Source of the DNA: Bog-756 sp963737625
GTDB lineage: Bacteria; Actinomycetota; Acidimicrobiia; Acidimicrobiales; RAAP-2
Direction: 5' to 3'
DNA length: 64,000 nt
NCBI GenBank assembly: GCA_963737625.1
Contig: CAVTTK010000002.1
Location: 1,426,001 to 1,490,000, forward strand
The position numbers were made by a program, and so were the translations under genes. Position 1 is the stretch's first letter, and each line of letters starts with the position of its first letter. Shown piece by piece: positions 29,105-37,510 of the stretch. The notes beneath the pieces are model-generated. The model did no database searches, had not been told where the DNA came from, and saw only the letters and a program-made list of their open reading frames with translations.

Positions 29105-31069
29105 TCAGGTCGGCCCACTTGACGTGCTCAGCCGGTGTTGTACGTGCAACCAAACGACCACACCACCCTGTCGGATCGGAACTCCAATGGCGGTGGTCAT
29201 GTGGCCTATCACTGCCGCTGGAGTGCCGAAGCCAGGCAGCACGATGACGGTGCTGACGTGGTAACGACGGAGAAACTGACGCAGATCCTTTGTGAGATTG
29301 CTTGATGAGAGCAGGGCAAGTTGAGCAGGCGTGGCCTTACGGCTAAAGGCTACGTCGAACAGCGTTTGAACTGAGATCGGCGGCAGGGCTGCTGGGTGGG
29401 TTGTTCCGTCGTGACCTAGCGGAGTCGGGAACCATCCGTAGCCCCCCACGATCTTGAAGTGCATAGCGGCGATCGATTGATAAAGCATGATGCTGCGGCC
29501 GGGTATGAGGTCGGCGAAGAGGCCCCCTACGTCCGATTGACGATCTGGGTAGGGAAAAGCAAGGACAACGCTGTTTGGAGGAACATCGTCGATTGCAGAC
29601 GTTGTGAAGAACGCCGGAGTGTTCGTCGGCTGCGACAGTGGCGTGTGAGCGGGGGCCAACGACAGCCCGACGACGAGAACGAGGGCACCGATAGCAACGT
29701 GTCCAAGCCGCTCACGGAGGCGATCGGTCCTCCCAGCCGCTTCCAGCCGACGTCGCATCTCATCGAGACCGACGGCGAACATAATGGCGGCGAACAGATT
29801 CGTGTAGAGCGAGAACCTTGTTGGAAGGAATCCCCGAAGAAGGGGGACGTGCAGGAAGAGCCAGAAGGGAAGCCGGACGATTGTGGCTCGCCCGTCGACA
29901 TAGAGGGTTCCGCCGAGAGACAGCACGAAGGAGATCAAAGCCATCGCCCCGGCATAGAGGATCGCCCTGCGCCGGCGAAGGAAGACGGCGAATGCGACCA
30001 ACGAGGTGATCAACGGTATTCCCAGGTACATCTCTCCTGAATACAGAAGGGTCGGGCGAGCGACCATCCATGTATTGATCGAGTGGGTATCGAGCCACTG
30101 GCCGTTCGGCACCACCGAAGCAGCCAGGTCGGCGGGGAGGAGGGTCAAGAGCCAAGTGGGAGCGGGTGTCCCGTTGATGTGCTGAGGACCAGCGAAGGTG
30201 AACCACAAGGGGTAGGCGAGAAGGATCGACGTAGTGCCCAGACCCCACGCCAGTGCATGCACCGAATAGCGCCACCGGCGGAGCAGTCCACGCCCCCGGA
30301 CAATGGCCAGCCCTCCGACTGCGATCGCACTCATGACCACAGTGCTGGCGAGTATCTCGGTCGATACGAAGAACTGCAGGCTGAGCGTCCCGCCGAGCAT
30401 CGCCCCAGTGACCCAGGACCTCCAACGCTGCCTGACGAACAGCTCATGAAGGAATAGCAAGATCAACGGCGGCAGGGGCACGAACAGCAAGAACATGTAG
30501 TACTGGTCCCATTGGCTGTAAGCCGAGAACCCGTACAGCAGCCCGCCCACGAATGCGGCGGGCCACCATGTGGTCCACCGTCTGAGCACTAGGCACATAG
30601 CCGTGGCTGACGCCACAATGGCGATCCGGAGGCCGATGTTCCAGGCAGTCACGACGCCGAAGAGCTTGGTGATCGGAAGTAATAACACCCCAACTGCAAG
30701 CATCGAACCGTTCACGCCGAAGTTCTGACCCTTTGGAAAGTTCATCCAAGGGGCCGAGAACAACGTGGGTAGGTGCGGAAAGGCTACTGAGGTCCATGAG
30801 AGCCACCAGATCTGCACGGTGGTGTCCATGTCTGGTGGACCGGTCAAATGGTTTGGTCCGATGGAGGAGAGGTGGCCATACCAAACAAAGGCCAAGACGA
30901 AGTAGAGGGCGATACAGACGACGGGCGGCCACCACCGCCGATGTTGATGACATTGAGAAGGAATCTCTGGGGCTCCGCATTGCTCCCCCGTTCGGTCGAC
31001 TACAGGGGCGTCCCTCCTCGATCCGTGGATCCTGGTAACCGCCATTCCCGACCCCCATGCGATCTTCAA
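29105..31069 (-). CDS. Large polytopic membrane protein, GT-C-like glycosyltransferase of unknown specificity
   Basis: This 654-residue protein has about 12 hydrophobic segments. After the first helix the loop reads 'TGPPDMDTTVQIWWLSW', then 'APWMNFPKGQNFGVN'. An early loop with acidic residues followed by many helices suggests a GT-C fold, but no specific family signature was recognised. The C-terminal 150 residues look extracytoplasmic (VVLAFPYPDRQSDVGGLF, GYGWFPTPLGHDGTTH). GC content and codon use are lower than in flanking core genes, which fits acquisition with the island. No ribosome-binding site decides between the given ATG and the later one at residue 9. Confidence 0.6.
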   Translation of the reverse strand: MKIAWGSGMAVTRIHGSRRDAPVVDRTGEQCGAPEIPSQCHQHRRWWPPVVCIALYFVLAFVWYGHLSSIGPNHLTGPPDMDTTVQIWWLSWTSVAFPHLPTLFSAPWMNFPKGQNFGVNGSMLAVGVLLLPITKLFGVVTAWNIGLRIAIVASATAMCLVLRRWTTWWPAAFVGGLLYGFSAYSQWDQYYMFLLFVPLPPLILLFLHELFVRQRWRSWVTGAMLGGTLSLQFFVSTEILASTVVMSAIAVGGLAIVRGRGLLRRWRYSVHALAWGLGTTSILLAYPLWFTFAGPQHINGTPAPTWLLTLLPADLAASVVPNGQWLDTHSINTWMVARPTLLYSGEMYLGIPLITSLVAFAVFLRRRRAILYAGAMALISFVLSLGGTLYVDGRATIVRLPFWLFLHVPLLRGFLPTRFSLYTNLFAAIMFAVGLDEMRRRLEAAGRTDRLRERLGHVAIGALVLVVGLSLAPAHTPLSQPTNTPAFFTTSAIDDVPPNSVVLAFPYPDRQSDVGGLFADLIPGRSIMLYQSIAAMHFKIVGGYGWFPTPLGHDGTTHPAALPPISVQTLFDVAFSRKATPAQLALLSSSNLTKDLRQFLRRYHVSTVIVLPGFGTPAAVIGHMTTAIGVPIRQGGVVVWLHVQHRLSTSSGPT

Positions 31070-31312
31070 AATACGGTCGGATCATTCTTGCAAAGAAGTC
31101 CCTTTCCCGACCGCCTCCGTGCAAGGCACCAATCCATGGACCGCCCGATGCCTACCATCCGAAGCGGTCTTAGCCTAGCGACCGTTGGCAGGCCCGTTGA
31201 TGGGCCGGGGGCCGTGCGAGCCAGAATCTCGGCTGGCTGACGACGGAGAGAGCCAGGCGGATAGCGACACCCAGTCAGGACCCCTCCTGGCAGGCCAGCG
31301 ACGGCGCAAGGC

Positions 31313-32768
31313 CTACAGGCCGCCAAGTGGGACCAGAAATCGAACGATCACATATAGGTCGAGCACAAGGAAGACTGCGGGCCACAGAAGCAAACCCACG
31401 TGCCTGAGGGTTGGACTGATCCCAGTTGCAAGTCGCATACTTCCAACTACAGAGACGAGGGCAATCGCGGACAGGGCTACAAATGTCAGACGGGCATCGC
31501 CGATAGACGTTAGCTTGAGATTCACAAAGGCTGCAGTGAGCCCCGCCAGGATGCAACCGAGAAGCGCAAGGACGGCAAGTCGGGGCAGCCACAAGGTGTC
31601 TCGTGCTCGAGTCGCCACCATTCCCCATCCTCCGACAGCGATGCACCCGAGGCCGATAACAGCCAACCCAATATTGACATTGACCGACAATAGAAGATTG
31701 GGTTGGGCATACCAGGTCGTTATAAGCAGAGCATGGGGGAAGGTGCTCAGAAACAGGTGCGTAGTCCAGGGCAGTGGATGAAGCAAGAAGTGGGCTGAGA
31801 GGTACTGCTCACTCTTCTTGCTAGCGAGATACTGACCATAAAGGTGCTTGTTTCTCACAAACCACCAGCCGGAGACGGCCAGAAAGGCCCCAATAGGTAG
31901 AAGCCCGTCCAAGAGAAGCCTTAGGTCAATGAATCCGCGTGCCGAGTTGTGTTTAACGAGGCTGACCGGTTTGTGGGTATCCGCCGTCGAAGACGGCAGC
32001 GACCAGTTTGGCAGGAAGACCGAAGGGGCGATACTTAGCAGGATCAGTACAGCCGCCAAAGGCAAACTGCTGAACTTTGTTATTGCCGCGGCACCCAACG
32101 TGAGGCCCATTCCAACCAAACAGAGTCGCCGGTCATGCATGTGACTCTCGGAGCGGGACCGTTCCGCAAGCAAGTACCACAACAGGGCAAGAGCGCATAG
32201 CGGTACGACCAGGGCATCATTCGTAATGTCGGACGAAACGATGAGTTCTCTCGGGAGTAACGCTACAAATAGCCCGGATGAGAGTGCCATGGGCTCACTC
32301 AGACCGAATACCTTCGCTCCGGCGTAGGTGATCAGGACAGTGCCAAGACCAAGCCCAACGGACAGCAGCCGGAGTTCATGGAGATGTATGGCATCTTGAC
32401 GTTGTTCATTTGTGTAGTTGTGAGAGAAAATCAGTCGGTTGGGCGCAAGAGCATGTTTTGTAGGGAGAATGTCCGGCGTGAAGGCAGGTATTCCCAATAG
32501 ACGCTGCCAACCTGCTTCTAATAGATAGTAAAGCGGAGGTTGGTGGGATTCACCGCCGTTGGTCAAGCTGATTTGAGGGATTGCATTGTGGCGAACGATG
32601 TACTCGATGTATTGCGTGTGAGCCGCCTCGTCGTCCGCCTCGAACGCCCTCGTTAAGAGGCTGAAGGTGAGCGTGGAGAGTCAGATAAGCAAAGACAAGG
32701 ACGAGGATTGAAATGCGCCTCGTAAGAAAGCCCACTTTCATCTCCGAACTAGCTGTGGATCGATTCAT
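31313..32768 (-). CDS. GT39/DUF2142-like membrane glycosyltransferase, low GC, apparent +1 frameshift
   Basis: A GGAGG sits 9 nt before the ATG at 32768. The frame gives MNRSTASSEMKVGFLTRRIS and a first membrane helix, reaching LHAHLQ. One extra base near 32650-32658 must be skipped to continue as LLTRAFEADDEAAHTQYIEY, then NGGESHQPPLYYLL. The sequence 'EADDEAAHTQYI ... SHQPPLYYL' is the first-loop signature of GT-C/DUF2142-type transferases, with the acidic catalytic pair. About nine more hydrophobic segments follow; joined length is about 485 residues. Base composition is the most AT-rich in the window. Donor and acceptor are unknown; together with the 654-residue protein it may glycosylate an exported product of the island. 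Confidence 0.68.
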
Positions 32769-33097
32769 TGGCGTTAGCCTCCATGGTGATGCGTCCCTCT
32801 CCATCAAGGGAGCCAGACCCACTTTCCCGCCCACCGAATCTGAGGACCCACCAGCCCGGACCATGCGACGTGTCACTCATCCCGGTCTCCCTGTTCCGCC
32901 AACAGCGGGGTTGCCTCGGCACTGCGCCGTGATTGTGACACAGGGGGAACCGGCCGGTCGATGGTTCCGGTGTAAGCCCACAGGGTGGGCAAGTGGCACA
33001 CGGTCGAGGCATGTCAGGGCCACCGAGCCGACCTGGACGCCGTCCAACGCATCGCCCTCACCGGCTGAGGTGCATCCCGCAGTTCCAAGGATCAGCG
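32769..33097. other. Intergenic stretch holding one copy of a 63-bp repeat
   Basis: No convincing gene is seen in these 329 bp. The segment holds the upstream region of the GT39-like gene and the repeat copy at 32988-33050, and lies just past the stop of the secreted repeat protein. Confidence 0.4.
32988..33050 (+). repeat. 63-bp imperfect direct repeat, copy A
   Basis: Aligned without gaps to 34725-34787, about three quarters of positions match, including an 11-nt block (GGCAAGTGGCA) and a 17-nt block (GGCCACCGAGCCGACCT). In one frame both copies could encode GKW..VEA..GHRADLD.VQR, hinting at decayed copies of one gene end. The two copies bracket the secreted repeat-protein gene. Confidence 0.6.
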
Positions 33098-34621
33098 TCA
33101 GGCGGCGGATCCCTCAAAGGGAGCACTGAAGCTGAAGATTCCCCCGTCCGAGGCCACCATCCAGTAGCCCTTTCCGTCAGGCGTCGCTGCCATTCCGACG
33201 ATGGGTGCGTTGAGGTGAGTTCCGCCCATGGAGCCCGCGAACTGGGCGTCGCCTTCGTCGAATATTCCGCCGTCTGAGGCCACGAATCGGTAGCCCCGGC
33301 CATCAGGCATCGCCGTCATGCCGTTGATGGGCTGATTCAAGTGGATGTTCCCCGTGGACCCGAAAAATGGGGCGTTGAACGAGAAGATCCCACCGTCCGT
33401 TGCGACTTCCCAGTACCCGCTAGTCGCCGGGTCGGTAGCAATGCCAACGATGGGCTTGTTGAGATGTTGGCCACCCATCGATCCTTGGAAGATTGCGTCA
33501 CCGAAGCTGAAGACCCCTCCATCGGAGGCAACCAGCCAGTAGCCGTGTCCGTCCGGCGTAGGAGCAAGTCCCACCACCGGGGCGTTCAGATGTCGTCCGC
33601 CCATGGACCCGTAGAACGGAGCATCACCGAAGTTGAAGATACCTCCGTCCGCAGCCACCATCCAGTACCCGCCGCCGCCGGGAGTGGCCACGATGTGAGC
33701 AATCGGTGCATTGAGATGTTGCCCGGTCATGGAACCATGGCTCACAGCATCACCTTTGGAGTACACATCTCCTTGGGTGTCAACGATCCAATACCCGTGC
33801 CCATCTGGGGTAGGCGCCATGCCCGTAAATACCTTCGGTGCTGAGGCAGGTGCCGGTGCTGGAGCTGGCCCCGGGGAACTGATTGTGATCGACCACTGAC
33901 ATTCACTGACGACGGCGAGCGAGAAGGTCCCGACGTTCGTATAGCTATCGGTGCCACTGCCACCCGTCCCAAGTTCATTGGGACCAGTATCACTGCTGAA
34001 TCCTCCAAGCGGCTGCTGCACATCCACAATGAAGTTGCCTTCCGATCCCCAAGCCGCGCAGTTGTAGCTCCAAGCCATCGTCCACGGACCTGCAACGAAG
34101 AAGGCTGTCGTGTCACCCGTGTCGCCGACCTGGGCACTCGTGATCGTTAGTTGCGTCCCTGCCGGTGCGCTTGCCGATGCTGGAGTGACTGTGATGTTCC
34201 AGTTGCATTCGCTGGTCACATCGAGGTGAAACGTACCCGAGTCGTAGTAATGATCGATTCCACTGCCGCTGGTGCTCAGTTCGTTCGGGCCGTCATCTGA
34301 GGTGGTCGAGCCTGCTGGCTGATTCACGCTCACGATAAAATTACCGGCAGAGCCAAAGTTGGAGCAGTTGTAGTTCCACGACATGGTCCACGCGCCACTC
34401 TGATTGAAGGTTGGCGTGCTTCCCGAGGTCCCAATCTGAGTGCTCGAGTACGAGGCGGTATCAGCACCGGCAGGGGCCGCGGCAGTGACTCCAATCGCTG
34501 CACTCCCGACCAGGCACATCACGGCAATCGCAATGCCTGCTCGTTGGGGATTCCGGAGGACGCGCTCGTTTCGCTTCACTGCCTCATACCCGCCATTCGT
34601 TAACCTCCCGTTGAGCTGCAC
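33098..34621 (-). CDS. Secreted repeat protein: two Cys-containing beta-like domains plus a C-terminal propeller-like repeat array
   Basis: This 507-residue protein has a charged N-terminus followed by a hydrophobic stretch (AGIAIAVMCLVGSAAIGVTA) and an Ala-rich cleavage region near residue 54, so it is predicted to be exported. Residues about 60-148 and 155-250 are two copies of one domain sharing GxWTMxWxYNC, GNFIVxVxQP, GPNEL and SECxW; each has two Cys that may bond. A Pro/Ala linker follows. Residues about 270-507 hold six repeats of 40-45 residues with the pattern 'GMAxTPDGxGYWxVASDGGIF' then 'GDAxFxGSMGGxHLNAPI'. Such arrays are frequent in secreted actinobacterial proteins and probably form a beta-propeller. 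Function is not recognised; adhesion or wall binding is a guess. It is flanked by 63-bp imperfect repeats. Confidence 0.72.
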   Translation of the reverse strand: MQLNGRLTNGGYEAVKRNERVLRNPQRAGIAIAVMCLVGSAAIGVTAAAPAGADTASYSSTQIGTSGSTPTFNQSGAWTMSWNYNCSNFGSAGNFIVSVNQPAGSTTSDDGPNELSTSGSGIDHYYDSGTFHLDVTSECNWNITVTPASASAPAGTQLTITSAQVGDTGDTTAFFVAGPWTMAWSYNCAAWGSEGNFIVDVQQPLGGFSSDTGPNELGTGGSGTDSYTNVGTFSLAVVSECQWSITISSPGPAPAPAPASAPKVFTGMAPTPDGHGYWIVDTQGDVYSKGDAVSHGSMTGQHLNAPIAHIVATPGGGGYWMVAADGGIFNFGDAPFYGSMGGRHLNAPVVGLAPTPDGHGYWLVASDGGVFSFGDAIFQGSMGGQHLNKPIVGIATDPATSGYWEVATDGGIFSFNAPFFGSTGNIHLNQPINGMTAMPDGRGYRFVASDGGIFDEGDAQFAGSMGGTHLNAPIVGMAATPDGKGYWMVASDGGIFSFSAPFEGSAA

Positions 34622-34724
34622 CTGCCTCGGTGAAGGTAGCCCAAGGAGCAGTTCCTCGCTTCAACGGCCACGCCCAGCATCGCCCGAACCTCATCGAGTG
34701 AAGAGGCCGGTCCAGGATGGCACT

Positions 34725-34787
34725 GGCAAGTGGCAACCGGTTGAGGCATGAAATGGCCACCGAGCCGACCTCGACTCGGTACAGCGG
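34725..34787 (+). repeat. 63-bp imperfect direct repeat, copy B
   Basis: This is the partner of 32988-33050 in the same orientation, located about 100 bp upstream of the start of the secreted repeat protein. An in-frame stop after VEA breaks the potential shared peptide in this copy. Confidence 0.6.
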
Positions 34788-35055
34788 GCCGCAGCAACCC
34801 TCAGAATCGCTCAGGTGCCCCGCTATCGATAGTTGTGGACCCTAGGGACCGGAGGCACCTGCCGACCCGATAGGTCAGACTCGCCAGATCGAGATGAATC
34901 CCGAGGAGTGCACAGCCGCCTTTGGGCGGGCCGTGGAGTCGATGACACCCCGGAGGACAGAGCGGACGATCCGGCCCTCATCATCGAGCTGGTCGGCACC
35001 GACTCCGGAATCGCTAGCACGAGAACAGCGAGTCACGATTGCTGGGCCCTTGTGC

Positions 35056-35078
35056 GGTCACAAGGTGGTCACAAACGC
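35056..35078 (+). repeat. Tandem GGTCACAA motif, right island end (arm-site-like)
   Basis: It differs at two positions from 26984-27006, with the same orientation and internal spacing. It lies 112 bp inside the right attachment copy. Confidence 0.55.
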
Positions 35079-35190
35079 TTGCGGATTAGCCCGCACTGGC
35101 CGACATGGAGTCTGTGGCGGCGCCCTGCGATCGGCTCCTCACCAGGATGGACGTGGACGGGCCGGATCAGGCCGCATTGCGTGGGCAAAA

Positions 35191-35212
35191 GTTCGAATCC
35201 CGCCCCGGGCAC
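35191..35212 (+). repeat. Attachment-site repeat, distal copy
   Basis: A perfect 22-bp copy of 26894-26915 without the rest of the tRNA. It marks the junction between island and chromosome; ordinary high-GC coding sequence resumes within 85 bp. Confidence 0.88.
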
Positions 35213-35295
35213 AGAACTCAGCGGGCAACCCACCATCGCTCAGAAATCGCCCCACCTCTGGGCAGGGGTTCTGTCCGGTCTCGTAGGCTTCGGGC

Positions 35296-35874
35296 ATGGT
35301 CGCCCAGGCCCGACGGACTCCAGGCAAGACAGCTATCCAGCTGCGCATCTCCCTGAAGGACCACACTCCGGGCATCTGGCGGCGGCTGGTGGTCCCCGGT
35401 GAGATCAAGTTGTCGAAGCTCCACTCCATCTTTCAGGCAGCCATGGGCTGGGAGGGGTACCACCTCCACCAGTTCCGGATCGCTGAGCAGGTCTATGGCG
35501 TGCCCGACGACGAGTTCGATTTTGAGGAGTTCGATGGCATCGACGAGGACAGCGTTGTGCTCTCCGAGGTGGTCACCGCTCCGATGCTCTTCCGCTATCA
35601 ATACGACTTCGGCGACAATTGGCAGCATGAGGTGGTAGTGGAGACCATCGAGCCAGTCCCGCTGGTGCTGAGGTTCGCCGCCTGCATCGACGGCCAGCGG
35701 GCCTGTCCGCCCGAGGACTGCGGCGGAACGGGCGGTTTCGCCGAGTTCGTCAAGGCGGTCACCGACCCGACCCACGAGGAGCACGTCGACTACGTGCAGT
35801 GGCTCGGGCGTCTCTTCGACCCCGAGGCCTTCTCTGTCGCCGCCACAAACGCCGCCCTCCAGCGGGTTCGCTGA
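35296..35874 (+). CDS. Plasmid pRiA4b ORF-3-like family protein
   Basis: This 192-residue protein shows the pRiA4b ORF-3 pattern: 'YQLRISLKD'-like start (TAIQLRISLKDHTPGIWRRL), LHSIFQAAMGWEGYHLHQF, FRYQYDFGDNWQHEVVVE, and a Cys-containing end 'CIDGQRACPPEDCGGTGGF'. The family is widespread, often next to mobile DNA, and has no established biochemical role; the Cys residues could bind metal. It sits 84 bp beyond the distal attachment repeat, so it was probably next to the tRNA gene before island insertion or belongs to an older insertion. Confidence 0.85.
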   Translation: MVAQARRTPGKTAIQLRISLKDHTPGIWRRLVVPGEIKLSKLHSIFQAAMGWEGYHLHQFRIAEQVYGVPDDEFDFEEFDGIDEDSVVLSEVVTAPMLFRYQYDFGDNWQHEVVVETIEPVPLVLRFAACIDGQRACPPEDCGGTGGFAEFVKAVTDPTHEEHVDYVQWLGRLFDPEAFSVAATNAALQRVR

Positions 35875-36253
35875 TCAGGGCCTGGCCCCGAAGTAAGTGG
35901 AGTGCGTTCGCTCGGCCATCTCGCGTGCCCCGCATCGGGATGAATCCGCATCAGGTCCCACCAGGTATCCGCCTCCTGTTTCATCAGGTCGTAGGAAGAC
36001 CTTGTTGCGAGCCGGTGCGTAGAAATTGGGAGACGAGCGTTGCCGTCGCCGAATCCGGTGACGCCTGAAGCGCAACCACCAACTCGCCACCCAGGCCGGA
36101 CCAACGGTGTACCGGGGCGCCACGAACCGGTGACCCGGGAGTAATCACCGGCCAGCTTGGCTGCCGTGCCACACTTGTCCGGCCATAGGAAATGGGGGAA
36201 GACGAGGTCCATCCCCTTGCCGTCGCAAGAACCGATTCGAGAGGAGCTGGCAG
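35875..36253. other. Intergenic stretch upstream of the fab cluster
   Basis: These 379 bp have open frames on the minus strand but none with a recognisable domain. The segment probably contains the promoter of the fabD-led operon; a purine-rich GAGAGGAG at about 36238 is the ribosome-binding site of fabD. Confidence 0.45.
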
Positions 36254-37510
36254 GTGCTGGCCTTTACCTTCCCAGGACAGGGATCGCAGCGGTCAGGCAT
36301 GGGGCAAGCCTGGGTCGAGCATCCCTCGTGGGAGGTCATCGCCGAGGCCTCGGAAATCGCCGGACGGGACCTCACCGGCCTCCTGCTTGATGCCCCGATG
36401 GAGGAGCTGACCCTCACGGCCAATGCCCAGTTGGCCACCTTCGTCATGAGCCTGGTCGTCCTGGACGCCGTCGAGCGTCTGGGACTGTTCCCCGCGGCCA
36501 CTGCCGGCCACAGTCTCGGCGAGTACACGGCCCTGGTGGCCTCGGGCTCCCTGTCGCTAGCTGACGGGACCCGCTTGGTGTTGGATCGGGGCCAGGCCAT
36601 GCAGGTGGCCGCCGACCAGCGGCCCGGCACCATGGCCGCTCTGATCGGAATCGCCGATGATGACGCCGAAGCGGCCTGTCAACGGGCCGAAGCCGAGGTC
36701 TGGGTGGCCAACTACAACGCTCCCGGCCAGGTGGTCATCGCCGGCACGGTGGACGGTGTGGCCGCGGCGACCGAGCGGGCCAAGGAGTTGGGGGCGCGCA
36801 AGGTCCTGCCCATCCCGGTCTCGGGCGCCTTCCACACCCAGTTGATGCTTCCGGCCCGCACCCGGCTCCGTCAGACCCTCGACGAGGTGACGTTCCATTC
36901 CCCCGAGGTCCCGGTGGTGGCCAACGTCGACGCCCGGGTCCACACTGATCCGGCCGAGTGGCCCGGCCTGCTCTCGTCCCAGCTGTGCAGTCCGGTCCGG
37001 TGGCGTCAGTCCCTCGAGGCCCTGAGTGGGCGCGGAGCGACGGTCCTGGCCGAGCTGGGCCCCGGCGGCGTGCTCACCGGGATGGTCCGACGCACCATCC
37101 CCGATGTCCGGGGTGTGGCCGTCTCGGTCCCCGCCGACCTGGACAAGCTGATGGACACGGTGGCCGGTACCGACGAGTGGACCGCCTCGTCCCCGGTCCA
37201 CCAGGGGGAACACCTGTACACGTCGGAACGGGTGATCGTGAGCCCGGCGCCGGGGGTGTTCGAGCCCGACATCCAACTGGCCGCGTTGGAGAGCACGGCC
37301 CTGGCCGAGGCCACCGCCGCACCCGGAAGCGGGGACGGGATCGAGCCCGGGTCGCTACTGGCCGTGGGCGACCGCGTGGGCACGGTGGGGCTCACCGATG
37401 TCCGCACCCCCTTCGACGGGATCCTGGTCCGCTGGCTGGCGGTGCGGGGCGAGCGGGTGGTGGAGGGCCAACCGGTGGCCTGGATCCGCACGCCGGGGAA
37501 CAACTCGTGA
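36254..37510 (+). CDS. fabD: Malonyl-CoA:ACP transacylase with C-terminal biotinyl/lipoyl-like domain
   Basis: Residues 1-300 are a standard FabD: FTFPGQGSQRSGMG at the N-terminus, the nucleophile Ser87 in AGHSLGEYTAL and His194 in SGAFHTQLM. It loads malonyl groups onto acyl carrier protein. Typical FabD ends near residue 310, but this one has 418 residues. Residues about 324-415 read SERVIVSPAPGVFEP, then GSLLAVGDRVGTVG, TPFDGILVRWLAVRGERVVE and GQPVAWI, the two-half hammerhead of biotin/lipoyl attachment domains. The modifiable Lys (EAMKM-type hairpin) is absent. The GTG start overlaps no other gene and has GAGAGGAG upstream. The stop overlaps fabG by 4 nt (GTGA). Confidence 0.9.
   Translation: MLAFTFPGQGSQRSGMGQAWVEHPSWEVIAEASEIAGRDLTGLLLDAPMEELTLTANAQLATFVMSLVVLDAVERLGLFPAATAGHSLGEYTALVASGSLSLADGTRLVLDRGQAMQVAADQRPGTMAALIGIADDDAEAACQRAEAEVWVANYNAPGQVVIAGTVDGVAAATERAKELGARKVLPIPVSGAFHTQLMLPARTRLRQTLDEVTFHSPEVPVVANVDARVHTDPAEWPGLLSSQLCSPVRWRQSLEALSGRGATVLAELGPGGVLTGMVRRTIPDVRGVAVSVPADLDKLMDTVAGTDEWTASSPVHQGEHLYTSERVIVSPAPGVFEPDIQLAALESTALAEATAAPGSGDGIEPGSLLAVGDRVGTVGLTDVRTPFDGILVRWLAVRGERVVEGQPVAWIRTPGNNS

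Larger units (their letters stand above)
26916..35212. mobile_element. Putative genomic island integrated at tRNA-Leu(CAA)
   Basis: About 8.3 kb lie between two 22-bp perfect direct copies of the tRNA-Leu 3' end. Inside, base composition is visibly less GC-rich than the rest of the window (close to half AT around 31.3-32.7 kb), gene spacing is loose and IS debris is present. Contents in order: uncertain left end, IS1380-type remnant, a 654-residue membrane protein, a broken GT-C-like gene, and a secreted repeat protein with flanking repeats. I could not find an integrase, excisionase or relaxase gene, so the element looks decayed and probably immobile alone. Integration into tRNA is established for tyrosine integrases; the assignment here is inference from the repeats. 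Confidence 0.75.
34622..35295. other. Right end of island without a recognised gene
   Basis: The stretch holds repeat copy B, the second 23-nt arm-like block and the right attachment copy. Open frames such as the one starting at 34894 (MNPEECTAAFGRAVESM) lack a recognisable family; this may be a gene remnant. Confidence 0.4.

Noticed and set aside
34833..35402. A 189-codon rightward frame crossing the distal attachment copy
   Set aside because: It overlaps the repeat junction and the pRiA4b-like gene, has no recognisable domain, and looks like chance openness in GC-rich DNA.
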